From: Acidobacteria bacterium UBA2161
GTDB lineage: Bacteria > Acidobacteriota > Vicinamibacteria > Vicinamibacterales > UBA823
Assembly: GCA_002328835.1 (NCBI GenBank)
Contig: DCWN01000017.1
Coordinates: 277,518 to 341,517, forward strand
Direction: 5' to 3'
Length of the DNA: 64,000 nt
Translations under genes and position numbers: made by a program
Shown: positions 35,538 to 44,212 of the stretch, in pieces
Layout of the letters: every line of letters begins with the position of its first letter
Position numbering within the stretch: position 1 is the first letter of the stretch
Notes under the pieces: model-generated
Databases searched by the model: none
The model's input: only the letters and a program-made list of their open reading frames with translations
What the model was told of the DNA's origin: nothing

Positions 35538-37463
35538 ATGGCGCGCAGCTACACGGCGAAAGACATCACGGTCCTCGAGGGGCTCGAGCCCGTCCGGAAG
35601 CGCCCCGGCATGTACATCGGCGGCGTCGGCGCACCCGGACTCCATCACCTGGTCTGGGAGATCGTCGACAACGCCGTCGACGAGGCGATGAACGGGCACG
35701 CGGCGTCGATCGGCCTCACGCTGCACGCCGACGGGTCGTCGGTAACGGTCGTCGACGACGGGCGCGGCATCCCGGTGGACCGGCACGCCAAGACCAAGAA
35801 GAGCGCCCTGGAAGTGATCTTCACGACGCTGCACGCCGGCGGCAAGTTCGAGCAGCAGACCTACAAGACGGCGGGCGGTCTGCACGGAGTCGGCGCCAGT
35901 GTCGTGAACGCGCTGTCGAAGGAACTCGTCGCCACGTCGAAGCGCGATGGTCGTCACTGGCAGCAGAAGTTCAAGCGCGGCAAGCCCGGAGGGCCGGTCA
36001 AGAAACTCGGCGCCGCCCGCGGCACCGGCACCACCGTCTTCTTCCGGCCCGACCCGACGATCTTCCCCAAGGTGCAGTTCGACGGGGAGTGGCTCGCCGA
36101 CCGGATGGAGATCATCAGCTACCTCCACCAGGGGCTGAAGGTCGCGTTCGAGGACGAAACACGGAAGACGAAGGTCGTCCATCAGCACAACGACGGCCTG
36201 GTCGAGTATCTGGCCCGCCTCGTCTCGGAACGATCGGCCAAGACCGTCCACGACGCCCCCTTCACGATGCTCAAGGACGCGAACGGGAGCGGTGCGCGTA
36301 TCGGCCTCGTCCTGCAATGGACCGAGTCGACCGAGGAAAGCCTTCGAAGCTACGTCAACGGCATTCCGACCGGCTCGGGCGGTACCCATGAGAACGGCTT
36401 CCGTGCCGGGCTCGGCAAGGCCCTCCGCAACTTCATCGAGACGCACAAGCTGGCACCTAAGGGCGTGACGATCGCCAGCGAGGACCTGCGTGAGGGCCTC
36501 GTCGGCGTCCTGAGCGTCTTCATGGGCAACCCGCAGTTCCAGGGGCAAACCAAGGACCGGCTCAACAACCCCGAACTCACTGCGGTCGTCGACGCCACGG
36601 TACGGCCGGCCGTCGAACACTGGTTGAACCACAACCGTTCGCTCGCCGAGGCGATCGTGGCGCGCATCATTCTCGCGGCGCGCGCGCGCGAGGCGAGTCG
36701 GGCGGCCCAGCAGCAGGTCTCACGCAAGAGCGCGACGTCGAATCGCTTGAATCTGCCGGGCAAGCTCAGCGACTGCACGCATCCGGGCGCCTCGGGTAGC
36801 GAACTCTTCGTCGTCGAAGGCGACTCGGCCGGTGGCTCCGCCAAGCAGGGCCGCGATCGCACCCGGCAGGCGATCCTGCCGTTGCGTGGAAAGGTGCTCA
36901 ACGTCGAGAGCGCATCACTCACCAAGGTGCTGGAGAACAAGGAACTCTCCGACCTGGTGACCGCGCTGGGCTGCGGCCTCGGCAAGAACTTCGACCTCTC
37001 ACGACTGCGCTACGGCAAAGTCGTCCTGCTGGCCGATGCCGACTCCGACGGTAACCACATCGCGACGCTGCTGCTGACCTTCATCTACCGCCACCTGCCG
37101 CAGCTCATCTCGAACGGCAAGGTCTTCCTGGCCCAGCCTCCGCTGTACCGGGTAGACATCGGCAAGGAGACCCACTGGGCACTCGACGATGCGCACCGGG
37201 ACGCGATCGTCAAGAAGCACGGCAAGCCGGGGCCCGGCAAGGCCACGCCCGAGATCACCCGGTTCAAGGGGCTGGGCGAGATGATGCCGAAGGTGCTCTG
37301 GGAGACGACGCTGAATCCGAAGACCCGCCGGCTCCTCAGAGTCGATATCGCCGATCAGATCGTCACCGATCGAGTGATCAATGACCTGATGGGCAAGGAT
37401 GCCTCGGCACGCTTCCGCTTCATCATGGAGCGCGCGGAGGAAGCCGAACAGCTCGACGTCTAG
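35538..37463 (+). CDS. parE: Type IIA topoisomerase subunit B (ParE/GyrB family)
   Basis: The 641-residue subunit has the GHKL ATPase site (EIVDNAVDEA, VVDDGRGIPV, then YKTAGGLHGVGASVVNAL), a transducer domain, and the TOPRIM motifs VEGDSAGGSAKQGRDR and LLADADSDGNHI, with a C-terminal FKGLGEMMPK block. The length and the absence of the GyrB insertion fit ParE. ATG 35538 has no Shine-Dalgarno; the upstream bases belong to repeat A3, so translation may depend on coupling, on a leaderless transcript, or on a non-canonical site. With the A subunit it relaxes and decatenates chromosomes using ATP. Confidence 0.85.
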   Translation: MARSYTAKDITVLEGLEPVRKRPGMYIGGVGAPGLHHLVWEIVDNAVDEAMNGHAASIGLTLHADGSSVTVVDDGRGIPVDRHAKTKKSALEVIFTTLHAGGKFEQQTYKTAGGLHGVGASVVNALSKELVATSKRDGRHWQQKFKRGKPGGPVKKLGAARGTGTTVFFRPDPTIFPKVQFDGEWLADRMEIISYLHQGLKVAFEDETRKTKVVHQHNDGLVEYLARLVSERSAKTVHDAPFTMLKDANGSGARIGLVLQWTESTEESLRSYVNGIPTGSGGTHENGFRAGLGKALRNFIETHKLAPKGVTIASEDLREGLVGVLSVFMGNPQFQGQTKDRLNNPELTAVVDATVRPAVEHWLNHNRSLAEAIVARIILAARAREASRAAQQQVSRKSATSNRLNLPGKLSDCTHPGASGSELFVVEGDSAGGSAKQGRDRTRQAILPLRGKVLNVESASLTKVLENKELSDLVTALGCGLGKNFDLSRLRYGKVVLLADADSDGNHIATLLLTFIYRHLPQLISNGKVFLAQPPLYRVDIGKETHWALDDAHRDAIVKKHGKPGPGKATPEITRFKGLGEMMPKVLWETTLNPKTRRLLRVDIADQIVTDRVINDLMGKDASARFRFIMERAEEAEQLDV

Positions 37464-37513
37464 TCTGCCCCCTCGAGAATCCGGCGCACGTTGATTCGCC
37501 CAAGGGAGTCCGT

Positions 37514-38413
37514 ATGCATACGCGAAGCCTGATCACGATTGGTCTTCTGCTGTTGACGCAAGACGAGAACCAGCTGCGACCGGATCCCCCGATCGTGTGC
37601 GATGCCTGTGACGGCTGGAATCGCGCGCAGACGCCGTTCCGGATCTTTGGGAACGCCTACTACGTCGGCGTCGGCGGACTGTCGGCCATCCTCGTCGCCA
37701 CCGACGACGGGCACATCCTCCTCGACGGCGGCCTGCCCCAGTCGGCGGCGCTCATCGACGCCAACATCCGGGCACTGGGCTTCCGCACTCAGGACATTCG
37801 CCTGATCGTCAACTCCCACGCGCATTTCGACCACGCCGGCGGCATCGCGGCGCTGCAACGCGCAAGCCGCGCCACGGTTGCCGCAAGCCCGGCTGCGGCC
37901 GAGGCACTGCGTACCGGAAGGCCGACCGCGGATGATCCGCAGTTCGCCTACGGAGGCAGTTTCCCGGCTGTCGGCGGGCTGCGTGTCGTTCAGGACGGCG
38001 AGACGCTGAGCGTCGGTGATCAGGAAATCACCGTGCGCTTCACACCCGGCCACACGCCGGGCGGCACGAGCTGGACATGGCGCTCCTGCGAAGGCGCGAG
38101 ATGCCTCGACATGGTCTACGCGGACAGCCTCACCGCCGTGTCCGCGCCCGACTTTCGGTACACGGGAGACGACACGCATCCGAGCATTGTCGAGACGTTT
38201 CAAAGGAGCATCGACACGGTGGCCGCGCTGCCGTGCGACGTCATGGTGTCCACACACCCCGAGTTCTCGAACCTATTCGACAAACTCGGTCGGCGTGACC
38301 GAGGGATCGACCCGGATGCGCTCATCGATGCGCAAGGCTGTCGCGAGTACGCGGCGGGCGCGGCCGAGACGCTGGAGCGGCGGATCGCCGAGGAGCAGTC
38401 GGCAGCCCGGTAG
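37514..38413 (+). CDS. Subclass-B3-like metallo-beta-lactamase-fold hydrolase
   Basis: The 299-residue product follows the topoisomerase by 50 bp with GGGAG upstream of ATG. It shows the B3 pattern: PFRIFGNAYYVGVGGLSA, a metal motif SHAHFDHAGG (HxHxDH near residue 101), a third His in GHTPGGTSW (near 180) and a fourth in STHPEFSN (near 250). Zinc ligands matching B3 positions 116, 118, 120, 121, 196 and 263 are all present. Such environmental enzymes often hydrolyse beta-lactams weakly, but many homologues have other substrates. The N-terminal hydrophobic stretch (LITIGLLLLT) is short for a signal peptide, so export is likely but not certain. Confidence 0.78.
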   Translation: MHTRSLITIGLLLLTQDENQLRPDPPIVCDACDGWNRAQTPFRIFGNAYYVGVGGLSAILVATDDGHILLDGGLPQSAALIDANIRALGFRTQDIRLIVNSHAHFDHAGGIAALQRASRATVAASPAAAEALRTGRPTADDPQFAYGGSFPAVGGLRVVQDGETLSVGDQEITVRFTPGHTPGGTSWTWRSCEGARCLDMVYADSLTAVSAPDFRYTGDDTHPSIVETFQRSIDTVAALPCDVMVSTHPEFSNLFDKLGRRDRGIDPDALIDAQGCREYAAGAAETLERRIAEEQSAAR

Positions 38414-38441
38414 CCGGCCGCGCCGGACCCGCTGTCGGCTT

Positions 38442-40007
38442 CTAGCTGCCCGACAGTCCCGTGGCTCGGGCCGCAGCCTCTTCGTCGAGCGTCCGAATCG
38501 TCTCCTGGTACAACTCGTTCGCCCGATCGCGCGTTCGGGCGATGCAGACGATACCCACCTTGCCGAACTCGGGCAGCGCCCCCAGGAGATGAAAGACGAC
38601 GCCTTCCTGCGTGGCGGCGTGGAAGTGCAGCGACCGGTCGACGGCGATGTCGATGAGATCGTCGGGCGTGAGGCCGCGGTACTCGACGTGCTGCAGGTTG
38701 TCCGACGCATAGTAGTAGCAGGGCTGCCCCGTCGGTGCGTGGTAGAGACCGCTCGACTCGTCGAAGACGCCGTCGGTCAGGAACTGCAGCATCATGTAGG
38801 GGTGGGTCGTGCCACCCTTGCGGAGATTCACTTCGAGCCCGAAGTGACGCCACCCGCTGGGCGTTCTCACCGAGACGAAGTCGACGCTGAACCGCCCTAT
38901 CACGCCGCCTGACCGCATCGCCTCGGCCACCTTGACGCCAAGCCGCTGGATCTCGCACCGGTAGGCCGACGCGGCCGGGAAGGCGCATCCCAGAAAGACC
39001 TGACCCGACGGACCACCCAGTAATTGATCGTGGGTCGAGATCAGCTCGACCTGGCGCCGCGGGTCGATTCGCAGCTGCACCGATGGTGACCGGATCTCCG
39101 GGCTCTGAAGGAAGCACTCGACGATACCGCCCATCTCCTCGAACTTGCGGATGTAGCCGTCCCACGACTCGGCGCGGGCCTCGAACTGCAGGCGCGTCGG
39201 GAGCGCCGCCGCGATAGTCGGTGCGGTGGCCGCAACGTCCTCGAACGGAAACAGGGCGTTGCCGTCGCCGGAGAACCCTTCGTTGAGCTTCACGACGGCC
39301 CGCCGCAGCTCCGGATGCCGCTGCTTGAGCGTGGCCAGCGCTTCGGCGATGTCGTGGGCGTCCCGCAGATCCTCGAAGCCATCGGGCACGTCGACACCCG
39401 ATTCTCGAAAGAGCTTCCGGCTCCCGCTCTTCGTGCCGAGATCGAGCAGCTCCGGATCGCAGGCGTACAGCGGAATGCCGAGGCGCACCGCGAGGGTGCG
39501 CTCGAGCGGCGTGGCATTGAAGCAGGTCATGTGCGCGGAGTCAGAATCGATGATGGCCTCGCGCAACGCCGCCAGCATCGCAGGCCGATCGAGCAGCTTG
39601 CGGCTGAGCGGCACGTGAATCGTCGGATCGCCGCAGCTGAGCAGGTGCAAGCGCCGGCGGGCGTGGCGGCCGGGCACCCCGGCCAGCAGATGCAGGTAGT
39701 AGTCGATGATGGACGGATCGATCGCCAGGCTCGTGACGTAGATCAGCCGAGCATGCGGATACCTGAGGAGCATCAGCATGCACAGCATCCGCTCCTCGTA
39801 GTGCTCGACACCGGAGATCTTGGCCAGCACGTCGGCGTCGACGCTCAGACTAGGCACCACCACGACGGTGCGCGGGGCCTTGGGATCTCGGAAGACCCGA
39901 TCGAACATCGGCGCGAGTCGCGCCTGCAGCTGTCCGAAGCAGTCGCGCTCCGCCGCCGACCCCTCGGCCGGCGGCTGCGGGCCCCTTCCTCCCGGGGCTT
40001 CACCCAT
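38442..40007 (-). CDS. PGM1-like ATP-grasp peptide ligase
   Basis: The 521-residue protein resembles the PGM1 (pheganomycin) group of peptide ligases. A pre-ATP-grasp Rossmann-like part comes first (TVVVVPSLSVD, LIYVTSLAI), then the ATP-grasp fold with VVKLNEGFSGDGNALF (about 245-260) as the nucleotide loop. Metal-binding acidic residues lie near FGLEVNLRKGGTTHPYMM, and a C-terminal PGM1-type domain follows. It would join a carboxylate to an amine using ATP. Its start overlaps the stop of the AstE-like gene by 8 bp, so the two are translated together. No NRPS or peptide precursor is nearby; product unknown. Confidence 0.72.
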   Translation of the reverse strand: MGEAPGGRGPQPPAEGSAAERDCFGQLQARLAPMFDRVFRDPKAPRTVVVVPSLSVDADVLAKISGVEHYEERMLCMLMLLRYPHARLIYVTSLAIDPSIIDYYLHLLAGVPGRHARRRLHLLSCGDPTIHVPLSRKLLDRPAMLAALREAIIDSDSAHMTCFNATPLERTLAVRLGIPLYACDPELLDLGTKSGSRKLFRESGVDVPDGFEDLRDAHDIAEALATLKQRHPELRRAVVKLNEGFSGDGNALFPFEDVAATAPTIAAALPTRLQFEARAESWDGYIRKFEEMGGIVECFLQSPEIRSPSVQLRIDPRRQVELISTHDQLLGGPSGQVFLGCAFPAASAYRCEIQRLGVKVAEAMRSGGVIGRFSVDFVSVRTPSGWRHFGLEVNLRKGGTTHPYMMLQFLTDGVFDESSGLYHAPTGQPCYYYASDNLQHVEYRGLTPDDLIDIAVDRSLHFHAATQEGVVFHLLGALPEFGKVGIVCIARTRDRANELYQETIRTLDEEAAARATGLSGS

Positions 40008-41136
40008 CAGGCACCTCGTCGTTCCGCCGGCGGGTCACGATGATCTCGCCGTCATCGGTGGCGACGCACGAGAAACCGAGCAGGTGGAAGAGCTCCACCG
40101 CGCGCCATCGCGCGGTGTGACGATCGACCACGAACGCGCGAGGCCGATCCGGGTGCCGTGAGACCCCGGGTAGCCAGTGCAGGTAGCGTTCGGCACGGAG
40201 GCGCCGAAGCCACGACGACAGTCGCAGCCAGATTGGGCGAACGGCGCGGATGAGAAAGAACCCATCCTCGCCCTGTTGCTGATAGAGAGGCATCAGCAGC
40301 AACCCGCTCTCCGGAGCCGTCACCGGACCACGCCGGGATGTCGCCACGGCCTCACCGGCGGTCACGGCATCGAAGTTGGCGAAGCCAGGCCGCATCTCGA
40401 ACGCATCGGTCGGCCCGACTGGATGCCGGTGCCTGAGTTCGGCGTACCGCGGCAACGCCGATCTCGCGCGCTCGAGCCGTTGGCGCGCCCGGTCGACCCG
40501 CGTGCTGCCGGCCACCAGGCCGAGCGCGCCGAGGGCGATCCAGACCGCATCCTCGGCGCGGCCCACCGACGCCTGATCGTCATGCTGTCCGGCCTCGAAG
40601 CCGATGGCCGTCGCGCCCCGCGCGCAGGCATGGTGCACGAGGGTGCCCCGGAGTCGCTCATCAACGCCGAGGATGACCGGAACGGGAAACCGCAACGCAA
40701 ACGCGCGGTTGGGTAGCGTGTCCTCGAGCAGGACGAACGGCGGACCGGGAGCCGAGGTGGTGTGAAGATCGAGCAGAAAGGTTCGGCCTGCCAACCCGTT
40801 GAGCAGCGGGCGGAGTTCCGTCGCCAACTCGGCCTGCTCGAGGGACTCGCCCGACAGGCCGGCGGGCCCTTGCTCGAGATCGGCCAGCCGCTCGGGCACC
40901 CAGACGCGGTTGAGATCTTCGCGAAGAAAGCGGCGTCCGGCGGCGAGCGCCGCGCGATTGCCGATGAGTCCGACGAACCACCCGTCGACGGACAGATGTT
41001 CGGCGGCCAGCCGGTCGAAGACCGCCTCGAGCGCCCGCACGCCCGCCGGCTCGTTGCCGTGCATCCCCGCAATGCAGACCAGTGTGGGACCGCGGTCCCG
41101 ACCGCCCCGACGACCGACGACTCTCGACACGTTCAC
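40000..41136 (-). CDS. Succinylglutamate desuccinylase/aspartoacylase-like amidohydrolase
   Basis: The 378-residue protein starts at a GTG. It is an AstE/AspA-type M14-fold enzyme: zinc ligands in GMHGNEPAG (H26, E29) and in LDLHTTSAPG (near 148), with DLNRVW as the substrate loop. It cleaves an N-acyl amino acid or small amide. The last ~120 residues, beyond the catalytic core, form an extra domain rich in aromatic and Arg residues. The next gene, an ATP-grasp ligase, overlaps it by 8 bp. A hydrolase plus a ligase acting on the same amide bond suggests a make-and-trim pathway for a small peptide-like compound; this is inference. Confidence 0.78.
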   Translation of the reverse strand: MNVSRVVGRRGGRDRGPTLVCIAGMHGNEPAGVRALEAVFDRLAAEHLSVDGWFVGLIGNRAALAAGRRFLREDLNRVWVPERLADLEQGPAGLSGESLEQAELATELRPLLNGLAGRTFLLDLHTTSAPGPPFVLLEDTLPNRAFALRFPVPVILGVDERLRGTLVHHACARGATAIGFEAGQHDDQASVGRAEDAVWIALGALGLVAGSTRVDRARQRLERARSALPRYAELRHRHPVGPTDAFEMRPGFANFDAVTAGEAVATSRRGPVTAPESGLLLMPLYQQQGEDGFFLIRAVRPIWLRLSSWLRRLRAERYLHWLPGVSRHPDRPRAFVVDRHTARWRAVELFHLLGFSCVATDDGEIIVTRRRNDEVPDG

Positions 41137-41199
41137 CCCTGCCCCCGCTGTCCTAGGCGCCGGGGAACGCCGCGCGCGCCGCCGGACTGCGCGGCACGG

Positions 41200-42261
41200 C
41201 TACCCCGCCGGCAGCTGGACACGGATCGTCGCACCGGCGTCGGTCGACTCGACCGAGATCTCTCCGTGATGCAACTCGACCACCTGCTTGGCGATCGCCA
41301 AACCCAGCCCGGAGCCGCGGTGCTTCGTGGTGACGAACGGCTCGAACGCGCGATCGTGCACTTCCTGCGGGATCCCGGGGCCTTCATCGGCAATGACCAC
41401 TTCGCAGCGTCCACCGGCGACCGACGACAGCGCGACCCGAATGCGGCCCTGGCCGTCCATCGCCTGCGCGGCGTTCAGCAGCACATTCTGAAAGACGTGC
41501 TGTAGCTGCGCCGGATCGGCGTGCGCCACGACGTCGTCGCCTTCGACCACCACCTCGACCTTCGCCAGATCAGAGTCACGCACCAGCAAGGCGGCCGTCC
41601 GATCGACCAGCATCCTGAGCGATATCGGCGCCGGCTTGGGGGTGCGCGGCCGGGAGAACAACAGCAGATCCTGGACCATCTCGTTCAGTGAATCGAGCCG
41701 CGCGATGATGTCGCCGAAGATCGCGTGGTCCCGGCCCTCCTTCGGCAGCGATCCACGGACCACCTGCAGCGCACCCTTGATGCCCGCCAGCGGATTCTTC
41801 ACCTCGTGCGCGATGATCGCCGCCATCTGTCCGAGCCGCGCCAGCCCTTCGCGCTCGCGCAGCCGCTCCTCCGCCAGTTTCCGCTCGGTCGTTTCGTAGC
41901 GGATCGCCATGTACTGGTAGGGCCGGCCGTCGGTGGCAAGGAAGGGCACAATCGTCGTGTCGACCCAGTAGACCGTACCGTCCTTGGCGCGATTCCTGAT
42001 CTCGCCTCTCCAGATCTTACCGCTCTCGATCGTCTCCCACAGATCGCGCATGAACGCCTTCGGGTGGTACCCCGAGTTGATGATCCGGTGATCCCATCCC
42101 AGTAGCTCCTCGCGCGGATACTTCGAGATCTCACAGAACCGGTCGTTGGCGTAAGTGATGGTGCCGCGGGTGTCGGTGATGGCAACGATCGCTGACTGAT
42201 CGAGGGCGTACTTGAGCTCTTCGAGTTCGCTCGTGTGGCTTCGGCGCCGGAGGGATCCCAT
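41200..42261 (-). CDS. PAS-domain sensor histidine kinase, NtrB-like
   Basis: The 353-residue cytosolic kinase lacks membrane segments. A PAS/PAC sensor (about 14-128, ITDTRGTITYANDRF and DHRIINSGYHP, as in aerotaxis-type PAS) is followed by HisKA with the phospho-acceptor H152 in IIAHEVKNPLAG. The ATPase part has N, G1 and G2 boxes (NVLLNAAQAM, DEGPGIP, GSGLGLAIAK). It probably detects a soluble or redox signal and feeds the response regulators transcribed in the opposite direction from 42391 and 42842, which is inferred from proximity only. Confidence 0.88.
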   Translation of the reverse strand: MGSLRRRSHTSELEELKYALDQSAIVAITDTRGTITYANDRFCEISKYPREELLGWDHRIINSGYHPKAFMRDLWETIESGKIWRGEIRNRAKDGTVYWVDTTIVPFLATDGRPYQYMAIRYETTERKLAEERLREREGLARLGQMAAIIAHEVKNPLAGIKGALQVVRGSLPKEGRDHAIFGDIIARLDSLNEMVQDLLLFSRPRTPKPAPISLRMLVDRTAALLVRDSDLAKVEVVVEGDDVVAHADPAQLQHVFQNVLLNAAQAMDGQGRIRVALSSVAGGRCEVVIADEGPGIPQEVHDRAFEPFVTTKHRGSGLGLAIAKQVVELHHGEISVESTDAGATIRVQLPAG

Positions 42262-42390
42262 ATTGGCCTAAGATTTGAATGAGTCGATGGCGGTACGGCC
42301 AGGCCGTCGTAGGCTCCGCCATGATAGCAGCCTCGCCCGAGCCGTCAGCAGTCCACGAACTGGAGGGCTGAGCCGCGGAGAATTTCCACC

Positions 42391-42786
42391 ATGCGCTCCG
42401 AAAAATCCCCTGCGGCGCGCGTGATCGTGGCCGATGACGAGCCGCTCATCCGCTGGTCCATTTCCGAAGCGCTTGGGCGCGAGGGCTATCACGTCGATGA
42501 CGCGCACAATGGGGCGCGCATGCTCGAATGCCTCGAGAAGGAATCGGAGCACGAAGGCCTCGTGCTGCTCGACCTCAAGCTGCCCGACTGCAGCGATCTC
42601 AGCCTACTCAAGATCGTACGCAAGCGTGCCCCGCACTGGCGGGTCGTGTTGATGACCGCCCACGGCACGCCGGAACTGGCCGAAGAGGCGCTGCAACTTG
42701 GCGCGACCCACGTGCTGCACAAGCCATTCGACATTCACGACATCGTCCGCATCGTCGAAAGTGCGCTCAAGCGCCCTTCCGCGTGA
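42391..42786 (+). CDS. Single-domain response regulator
   Basis: The 131-residue protein is a bare receiver domain: acidic pocket ADDEP (15-18), phospho-acceptor D61 in VLLDLKLPD, Thr in MTAHGT and Lys in HKPFD. It lacks an output domain and may relay phosphate or act through protein contact. It is divergent from the PAS kinase and directly precedes the sigma-54 regulator, whose receiver it resembles (DEPLIRWS vs DEDLIRWS), suggesting duplication of one receiver with loss of the output part. Confidence 0.88.
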   Translation: MRSEKSPAARVIVADDEPLIRWSISEALGREGYHVDDAHNGARMLECLEKESEHEGLVLLDLKLPDCSDLSLLKIVRKRAPHWRVVLMTAHGTPELAEEALQLGATHVLHKPFDIHDIVRIVESALKRPSA

Positions 42787-42828
42787 CGCCGACGCCACCA
42801 CCCTTCAAGGTCACGACGAGCTCTCCGC

Positions 42829-42834
42829 TATAAT
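42829..42834 (+). promoter_or_regulatory. TATAAT just before the NtrC-like gene, possible leaderless start
   Basis: A perfect -10 box ends seven bases before ATG 42842, so transcription would begin at or next to the A of the start codon. No Shine-Dalgarno is present (CCTCGGC precedes ATG). A -35-like TTCAAG lies 19 bp further up and is weak. Confidence 0.5.
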
Positions 42835-42841
42835 CCTCGGC

Positions 42842-44200
42842 ATGGAGAAGGCGCGGGTACTTGTCGTCGATGACGAAGACCTGATCCGCTGGTCACTCGT
42901 CGAGCGTCTGGCGCAAGAAGGCTACGAAATGGTCGAGGCCGCGACCGGCCAGGCCGGGCTCGACCTGTGTCATGAGGGTGTCGATCTCATCCTCCTGGAC
43001 TACAAGCTCCCCGACATCGATGGCCTGACGATTCTCAAGCGGGTCAGGCAAAGTCATCCGGATGCCCTCGTCATCCTGCTGACGGCCTACTCCACGATCG
43101 ACTCCGCGGTCGAAGCGATCAAGCTGGGTGCCTATCACTACCTGTCGAAGCCGTTCGACATCGACGAGGTGGTCCTGCTCGTCCAGAAAGCGCTGGAAAC
43201 CACCCAACTGCGACGCGAAGTCGGCCGGCTCCGCGACCAGGAAGCGCGCCCCTACCAGCTCGACCGAATCATCGGGGAATCGCCGGCGATGCAGGAGGTG
43301 AAGGCACTCCTCCAGAAGATCGCCACGAGCCCAGCCTCCACGGTCCTGCTGACGGGCGAGAGCGGTACGGGCAAGGATCTGGCCGCGAAGGTCATTCACT
43401 ACACGGGCGACCGCGCCGGTCGCCCGTTCATGAACATCACCTGCTCCGCGCTCGCGGAAACGCTCCTCGAGAGCGAGCTGTTCGGCCACGAGCGCGGTGC
43501 GTTCACCGACGCACGGCAAATGAAGCGCGGGCTGCTCGAATCAGCTGATCACGGCACCGTGTTCCTCGACGAGATCAGCGAGATGGCGGCATCGCTGCAG
43601 GCCAAACTCCTTCGGTTCCTAGAGGAAAAGACCTTCAAGCGAATCGGCGGTTCGACGGACATCACGGTCAACGTGCGGATCGTCGCGGCAACGAATCGCA
43701 ACCTCGACGACGCCGTCAAACAGGGCAAGTTCCGAGAAGACCTCTACTATCGCTTGAACGTGCTGCCGGTCGGGCTACCGACCCTGCGCGAGCGATCGAG
43801 CGACATTCCGACGCTGGTGAAATTCTTCGTCGACGCCTTCAACGCGGAGTTCAGGAAGCACGTGACGCAGGTCACCCCGGACGCGATGGAGGCGCTGACG
43901 CGGTATCCGTGGCCCGGCAACGTGCGTGAACTCCGGAATGCCATCGAGCGGGCGATGCTGCTGACCGACTCGGAGGAACTGGGGCTCGAGGAGTTCCCGA
44001 TGCTGGCCACTCGCCTCCCGCTCACACAGGGCGTGGAGCTACCGGCCAGCGGCATCAGCTTGGATCAGTTGGAACGCGTTCTGGTCGCGCAGGCGTTGAA
44101 GCGGACGAAAGGCAATCAGACCAGGGCGGCGGCGCTCCTCGGCCTCAACCGCGACCAGATCCGGTATCGCATCGACAAGTTCAAGCTGGAAAGGCCCTGA
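42842..44200 (+). CDS. Sigma-54-dependent response regulator, NtrC family
   Basis: The 452-residue protein has a receiver (D53 in ILLDYKLPD), an AAA+ sigma-54 activator domain (Walker A GESGTGKD near 171, Walker B GTVFLDEI near 240, R-fingers, PWPGNVRELRN) and a Fis-type helix-turn-helix (NQTRAAALLGLNRDQIRYRI). Loop 1, which contacts sigma-54, reads GAFTDA rather than GAFTGA, a variant seen in many NtrC-type activators. The frame is open upstream to 42698 but overlaps the single-domain regulator. It activates genes at -24/-12 promoters; I did not find a clear sigma-54 site in this window. Confidence 0.9.
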   Translation: MEKARVLVVDDEDLIRWSLVERLAQEGYEMVEAATGQAGLDLCHEGVDLILLDYKLPDIDGLTILKRVRQSHPDALVILLTAYSTIDSAVEAIKLGAYHYLSKPFDIDEVVLLVQKALETTQLRREVGRLRDQEARPYQLDRIIGESPAMQEVKALLQKIATSPASTVLLTGESGTGKDLAAKVIHYTGDRAGRPFMNITCSALAETLLESELFGHERGAFTDARQMKRGLLESADHGTVFLDEISEMAASLQAKLLRFLEEKTFKRIGGSTDITVNVRIVAATNRNLDDAVKQGKFREDLYYRLNVLPVGLPTLRERSSDIPTLVKFFVDAFNAEFRKHVTQVTPDAMEALTRYPWPGNVRELRNAIERAMLLTDSEELGLEEFPMLATRLPLTQGVELPASGISLDQLERVLVAQALKRTKGNQTRAAALLGLNRDQIRYRIDKFKLERP

Positions 44201-44212
44201 ACCCGGGCACAT

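Noticed and set aside
43500..43520. Loss of function of the NtrC-like regulator because loop 1 reads GAFTDA, not GAFTGA
   Set aside because: GAFTDA is a frequent natural variant in this family and all other AAA+ motifs are intact.
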